Shown here piece after piece: positions 58,845 through 64,000 of a stretch of 64,000 bases of DNA; position 1 is the stretch's first letter; each line of letters starts with the position of its first letter. Both the position numbers and the translations under genes were made by a program. The notes beneath the pieces were generated by a model that was not told where the DNA came from, did not search any database, and worked only from the letters and a program-made list of their open reading frames with translations. Source of the DNA: Buxus sempervirens (taxonomy: Eukaryota > Streptophyta > Magnoliopsida > Buxales > Buxaceae); assembly GCA_947561395.2 (NCBI GenBank), contig OX387187.1, positions 35,383,829-35,447,828 on the forward strand, read 5' to 3'.

Positions 58845-60759
58845 AGTTGCATTGCCATCCCATAAGAAGCTTGCGTGTCTTCTTCCCAATAGTATTATTA
58901 AGTCTGATTTGGGTATATAAAAGTGTAAGTTGGGATCGACTGAGCATAAAAGTGTCTGGAATAACCTGCTACATTGCAGTTACTATTAATTGTGTCCACA
59001 TAACTAGGATAAGATGAATGAATGATCGATCTTCAACATATATTGCGCTTTATCAATGGAGTTTACTGCATTTACTGGTGTAACGGACTCTCTCAACTCT
59101 TCTCTCTTTTCTGATGGAACGTTTAGGGTTTGTACTGGTGTTTTGTATTTGAATTTAACGTTCATATCTTTCAGCCCATGCAGTGAGAGAATCTTTCTTT
59201 TTTTTCGTGCTGACGACTGTGAGGAGAAACCTGAATTAAATTAAAATGGCTTAAGTTATTTTGATGGCCAACTTTGGTTGATGCCTATTAAATTATGTCA
59301 TCCCTGGAATGCACCAGCAATGCATCTTAGCGTTCTCATATTTAAATGGTGAGAATGGTGAACACCATCATAGCCAGAACCTTACGTAGACATAACTTTC
59401 AAGTACCAACTATTTCCAGTGCTTGGTTGGAAAAGCAGTCAAAGCACAATTTTTCTTAACCCTAATGAATAGAATTTCACATGGGTTTGCTGCTGTTGTC
59501 GACGAAGCATCAACCACGAGCATGATTTTTGCCAGTTTCATATCCTGACGAAAACCTAGAATAGGTCAAAACTTGGAATCTTATCCTGATCTTCTACTTA
59601 ACTGGTAGCCTAACAGTTTTAGATTGTCTATATAACCTATATGCATATGGAAAAAATACGCGACGAGCATTAAATACTCCTTTCATACTGATAACTAAGA
59701 ATGCAAACAGAAATTCCTGTCTTGCAATAAACATATATAAGCTTCTTTATTCAAGTTCTTGAAAGTGCATGAATGTTGATGTTTAGATTTCTCCCCAGGA
59801 CACCTAAGGTTTAACTGGTGAAATTGCAATATCCAACCAATGTTTTCATTATGAAGCAATCAAATACTAAACAAAATATTCTTTAAATAAAATAGGACGA
59901 AAAGTTTGATATGATGTTGTATATAGCCAACTAAAGTTGTAGAATTAGCAAGAGTTTGTTAATAAGACTCTTGCTAATAAGGCTAGCTAGTTGAATTTCA
60001 AGCTTAGTAGTTGTTTCCCGTACTGATCAAATTAATTTGAAGAAACATCAGTTAATTTAGCCCTTTTTTTTTAGTTTAGAATAGAAATAACACTGGGTTC
60101 AACCAAATGAAATCATGCTATGGCACTTTATTGAATTTTATGAAGCTACGGGTGAATTACTCGTTTGGACTTGACAGTTGCCCTTACTAATATACTTGTG
60201 GGATCGTTGTTATTCATGGATTAGTTGGATCTTTCACCGTTAACGTCGAGTTACTTTTACTATCTCAGCTTTAAAAACATTAATTGGTTAGTATTATCTA
60301 CTTCTGAATCTATAATTAATTCTACTCCATCAGGAGTATCCATCTCAATGAACATGTTCTGAAGGGTTTAAAAAGTGTTCGACAAAAAACACATGATCAA
60401 AACGAACTCGACTGATAATTCAAGTTTATCAGACTCAACCAACCAAAAAGGCTGAGAATAACAACATATAACTAAAGCAAAGTCTTAATGTTTTATTACC
60501 AGAGGATCTTCAAATGTTTTAAGCTACTAGGTTGGGCAAAAGAAGTTCAGATAGGGTCTAGATGATGCAGGTGTGAATGGGGTTCAAATGCGTAGACATC
60601 CATCTCACAGCAAGAATTAGAGGATAAGGGAATGTTGCTTCCATTGATAACTTTGCATCAGAAATAAATATATATGAAATTTTCGAACATGGACGACAGC
60701 AAAAGCACACTAGTGAGTTGATTGACAACGAGTGAGCGCATATATATTTGTGCGTATCT

Positions 60760-60873
60760 GTAAATGGGCCACACAGTGGGGACGAAAACCTACTCTCTGC
60801 ATGTGATGTAATGCAAACAGTGTCTTAGTGAAAAAACGCGGCATTGGAAACCCCCTTCCAGTTCCTATAAATA
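60760..60873 (+). promoter_or_regulatory. Promoter of glycine-rich gene 3
   Basis: TATAAATA at 60866-60873 and the same conserved block at 60760-60788. The RY-type motif is degraded to CTGCATGTG, and the spacing has diverged. Confidence 0.7.
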
Positions 60874-60931
60874 CCCATCCTCCACTGCCCTTCCATCGCA
60901 TCGCAACCTTGTGGGACTAAAATATCTTCTC

Positions 60932-61822
60932 ATGGCTACTCTGAGAGTTTTTAGTATCGTTTGCTTTGTGTTACTGGGATTAGGCGTATGCTCGGCCACT
61001 AGAGCCCTTCTCAATTTGGAGGGTGCTTCTGGCTATGGGTTGGGATCCGGGGGAACTGTTGGGTATGGTGCTGGCCATGGGAGTGGAGCTGTAGGAGGGT
61101 ATGGTAGTGGTGGGGGCTCTGGAGGTGGTGCGGGCTATGGAGGTGCAGGGGATCATGGTTTTTCTGGCTATATATATGGAGGTGGCGGTGGCAGTGGTGG
61201 TGGTGGTGGTGGTGGTGGTGGTGGCTATGGAGCAGGTGGTGAACATGGAGGTGGCATTGGTGCTGGAGGTGAACACGGTGGTGGCTTTGGTGCTGGTGGT
61301 GGCATTGGTGGTGGTGGAGGTGGCTATGGTGCAGGAGGAGAACATGGTGGTGGCTTTGGTGGTGGTGAAGGAGCAGGTGGTGGTGCGGGATATGGTGCCG
61401 GTGGACAACATGGAGGTGGCTACGGTGGTGGCGAAGGAGCTGGTGGTGGTGAGGGATATGGTGCCGGTGGACAACATGGAGGCGGCTATGGTGGTGGAGG
61501 TGGCAGTGGCGGGGGTGGCGGGGGTGGTGGTGCTGGCTATGGTGCAGGAGGTGAACATGGAGGCGGCTATGGCAGCGGTGGAGGAGCCGGTGGAGGTGCT
61601 GGTGGTGGTGAAGGAGGAGCACATGGTGGTGGATACGGCGGAGGCAATGGTGGAGGTGGCGGTGCCGGCTATGCAGCTGGGGGTGAACATGGAGCTGGCT
61701 ATGGAAGTGGTGGCGACTCTGGAGGGGGTGGCGGCTATGGTGCTGGAGGAGAACATGCTGGTGGGTACGGAGGCGGTGGTGGAAGTGGTGCGGGAGGAGG
61801 TCATGGTGGCTACGCCCCTTGA
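60932..61822 (+). CDS. Secreted glycine-rich protein 3 (cell-wall type)
   Basis: 296 residues from the ATG at 60932 (CTCATGGCT). The signal peptide is MATLRVFSIVCFVLLGLGVC, then SATRALLNLEGASGYGLGSG. The Gly-rich body has GAGGEHGGG, GAGGQHGGGYGGGEGAGGGEG and a GGG-run region, and ends GGHGGYAP. A distinct insertion, HGFSGYIYGGGGG, lies near the N-terminus. It is the most diverged of the three and stands outside the recent 4.9-kb duplication, so it marks an older duplication. Confidence 0.92.
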   Translation: MATLRVFSIVCFVLLGLGVCSATRALLNLEGASGYGLGSGGTVGYGAGHGSGAVGGYGSGGGSGGGAGYGGAGDHGFSGYIYGGGGGSGGGGGGGGGGYGAGGEHGGGIGAGGEHGGGFGAGGGIGGGGGGYGAGGEHGGGFGGGEGAGGGAGYGAGGQHGGGYGGGEGAGGGEGYGAGGQHGGGYGGGGGSGGGGGGGGAGYGAGGEHGGGYGSGGGAGGGAGGGEGGAHGGGYGGGNGGGGGAGYAAGGEHGAGYGSGGDSGGGGGYGAGGEHAGGYGGGGGSGAGGGHGGYAP

Positions 61823-62370
61823 AGTTTCTTTGTCATGTCGTAAGAAGCAAGCTTGCCTTTCATCTTCCCCATAATATTAATAATTGTGATTCGGGTAAGA
61901 AAAAGCTTGTGAGTTGGGACTTGAGGTCTGTGGAATAAGCTGCTACAATGCAGTTATTATTTGTTGTGGATCTATATATATAACTAATTAACTTAAGATA
62001 AATGAAAGATGAATTATATTCACATATATCTATTGCATCCTAATCAAGGGGTTGTCTATTTACTGGTGCAGTAGACTCTTCTCCTCTCTCTCCTCATGTG
62101 GAGCCGTGAATGATTAGGGTTTGTACTGCAGCTTTTTCATGCGAGTTCAACTGCCATATCTTTCAGAGCATGCATGCGCGAATCTGTGAACCTTCGCTTT
62201 TTGGCGACCATTTTCCCACGTCTCAGTTATGAAGATACCCGCAAGAAACCAAACCCGCCATTAGAATGGTTTGGTTGGGCTTACGTTATGGTTCGGTTTT
62301 GTTTTGAGTGACTGAAAAAAAAAATGCATTAATTAAAATGGCTTGAAAAGTTATTTTGATGGCCAACTTT

Positions 62371-62961
62371 TTTTTTTTTTGGATAATAAGCCAACGTTTG
62401 TATTAATTTGAAGAATATACAGTATGCTCAGTCACTATGACCATGCGTATCACGACACCCAAAGACATACACAAGTCTACAAAAAAAGAAAGTAGCTTCC
62501 TACTTACACTTCATCTAACAAAAAATGGGGTTGTTAAGCCCCAATTGTCCATGAATGTTCGGTTGTATGCCGAATCCTTTAACTTCATGTCCTTGTCTGC
62601 AAAACGATGGTGCACCTTCCACTTTATATTCTTTATCAGCTCTTCTCTTGGTTTAAATTCATTCTTGAACAACCTCCTATTTCTCTCCATCCAAATCTGG
62701 TACGTTGTTGCGGCTAAGGATGCTTTCCTTATCGCCATCTTGATATTCTTCCCTTTATGTTTATCCACAGCCCATTGGATCTCCTCCCTCCATACCTTAA
62801 CACCTCTGCTAATTTCATTCATCTTCAATACTTGCTGTTGGATATGTTTGCAGTATCCACATTCAAAGAAAAGATGTTCAATTGTTTCAGTGTTAATTTG
62901 CTTGGCAGAATACACACCTTGATGACCAGCTTGCTTACTACATGTACAAATGAAACAGAAG
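62371..62961 (-). mobile_element. 5'-truncated LINE with zf-RVT coding relic and poly(A) tail
   Basis: On the minus strand the C-terminal end of a LINE ORF2 reads INTETIEHLFFECGYCKHI (about 62895-62840), the zinc-binding domain that follows reverse transcriptase, then AATTYQIWMERNRRLFKNE. The first Cys pair (CVFC) is shifted one frame. The 3' end reads GTTGGCTTATTATCC plus A10-13 (the T run 62368-62380 on the plus strand). Flanking sequence TTTTGATGGCCAACTTT / GATGCCTAT is continuous in the spacers after copies 1 and 2, which gives the empty site. No target duplication was seen. Confidence 0.8.
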
Positions 62962-64000
62962 ATGATGCCTATGAGGTTATAACTTCTCTTGAATGCACCA
63001 GCAACGCATCTTAATTATAGTTCTCATAAATGGAGAAAATGGTGGATACCATAATGTATTCACTGTTCAGAACCTTACGTATGCATATGTCTATAAAGTA
63101 CCTACTACTTACAGTGTTTGGTTGGATAGCACCATCTTACTGAACCCTAGTGAGTTGGATTTCTCATATGTTAGCTGAGATTAACTGAATGGTGTTACCT
63201 GTAACTTTAGGACCTGGTCATGATTCTAGGATTCTGACTGGTTCCATATCGCAGTAGAAACCAAGACTCTTATCTTGGAAGCTTTTACTTTTCTTTTTCT
63301 ATCAAATTTAAACTAGTAGCTTCACCAGCTATCGTTTAAATTGTCTAGTTTTGTAAGAATCTATATGCATGTGTGTGCATGAAAAATAGAATTAGATTGA
63401 GTCAGACTCTTTTCGTACATTGGCTGCTAATTGAGAAATTATTTCCTTCCTTGGCAATAATCATACGTAGAAGATGCTTTTTGGAAAAATACAAAGCGAT
63501 TTTTCTCAAGGTACCGACAGGGTTCTTTCGATACCGTGTCAAAAACATTATTTTTGGGGCTGAGAGAGCAATCCATTTTTTATTTACAGAAGATGGAAGG
63601 AAGACAGAATTTTACATGCATTAACTATTTTTATGCATCTTACAAAATTTTATTCTAATTATGAAATATGTTAAAGCTGGATGTGAATCAAGCCACACCA
63701 ACTGGATTTGGTATGGTTTTGAATATTACAAACTCCCATAAGAGTTGGCAGAAAACCAAGCCTAACCTTGGCCCATTGACACCCTACTTTTCCCCATAGT
63801 TATAGACATGCTTAAAAAGAGAAGTTTGTTTTGAATCTCAACCACCATATTGTCATCAGAAGACAACTTTTCTCTTCTTATTCTTGCGACTGCCATTTCA
63901 TATAGGTCAGCATGCTGATACAGGCCAACTCATATTCTTATAGGCTCTAAAGTCAAATTAGGCTTGGATTCAATTTCTAACCGATCCCTTCTTAATTTCA
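62962..64000. repeat. Spacer repeat downstream of gene 3; otherwise no gene
   Basis: CTTGAATGCACCAGCAACGC (62989) through ACCCTAGTGAG (63145) is a diverged copy of the spacer found at 49218, 52898, 54098 and 59304. Further on, TTGACACCCTA near 63777 looks like a hAT-type end without a partner. Confidence 0.55.

Larger units (their letters stand above)
54013..60173. repeat. Tandem duplication unit 2 (holds the second glycine-rich gene)
   Basis: Begins ACAGTTATGTTTACGGCC at 54013 like unit 1 at 49136. Its 3' end reaches the same ...TTTGGACTTG, followed by ACAGTTGCCC at 60174. It is interrupted by a 2.1-kb solo LTR. Confidence 0.85.

Noticed and set aside
1..64000. CRISPR arrays, operons, rRNA and tRNA genes
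   Set aside because: None seen; spliced eukaryotic genes and plant transposons explain the structure. tRNA genes were looked for only by eye.

Overview
The window is nuclear DNA of a flowering plant, rich in transposable elements. The evidence is spliced genes with GT/AG introns up to about 8 kb, plant-type TATA boxes, glycine-rich wall-type proteins, and Ty1/copia, Ty3/gypsy, hAT and LINE debris. The species cannot be read from it; the long repeat-filled introns would suit a larger-genome dicot or magnoliid (weak inference). There are no prokaryotic features.

Layout. (1) 1-9450, minus strand: a spliced coiled-coil protein gene whose 3' end lies outside the window. Its 5-kb intron holds a decayed copia element and a GAAATTTC-rich repeat. 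(2) 9.7-24.6 kb: repeats only. They are a palindromic MITE, a hAT MITE, two solo LTRs with perfect 5-bp target duplications (11434-14258 and 16204-19378), an LTR-like block (20930-23391) and a degenerate tandem repeat of about 166 bp. (3) 24859-25500: intronless gene for a small Cys-rich plant protein. (4) 25.5-31.8 kb: a hAT-type element with perfect 8-bp flanks that carries a nested LTR, and a long-TIR MITE. (5) 31860-32375: intronless gamma-glutamylcyclotransferase/AIG2-family gene. (6) 34988-45777, minus strand: a small J-domain co-chaperone gene assembled from six exons, with an 8.3-kb last intron full of retroelement relics. (7) 46.4-48.2 kb: two complete hAT-type elements with 8-bp target duplications. 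(8) 49-64 kb: three secreted glycine-rich protein genes in direct tandem, with near-identical core promoters.

The last region can be read as a history. A segment of about 4.9 kb was duplicated in tandem at a 6-bp microhomology (ACAGTT). Each copy was then hit by different insertions. Unit 1 carries a TRIM-like element and three poly(A)-tailed insertions. Unit 2 carries a 2.1-kb solo LTR. The other unit gives the empty site in each case.

The most unusual signal is a set of very short insertions (11-20 bp). Each is little more than a poly(A) run, usually preceded by CTACC or TTACC, between 12-18 bp direct repeats. They look like target-primed reverse transcription events in which almost nothing of the element was copied. 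I see no wholly new multi-gene system; the genes present belong to known or plausible plant families.
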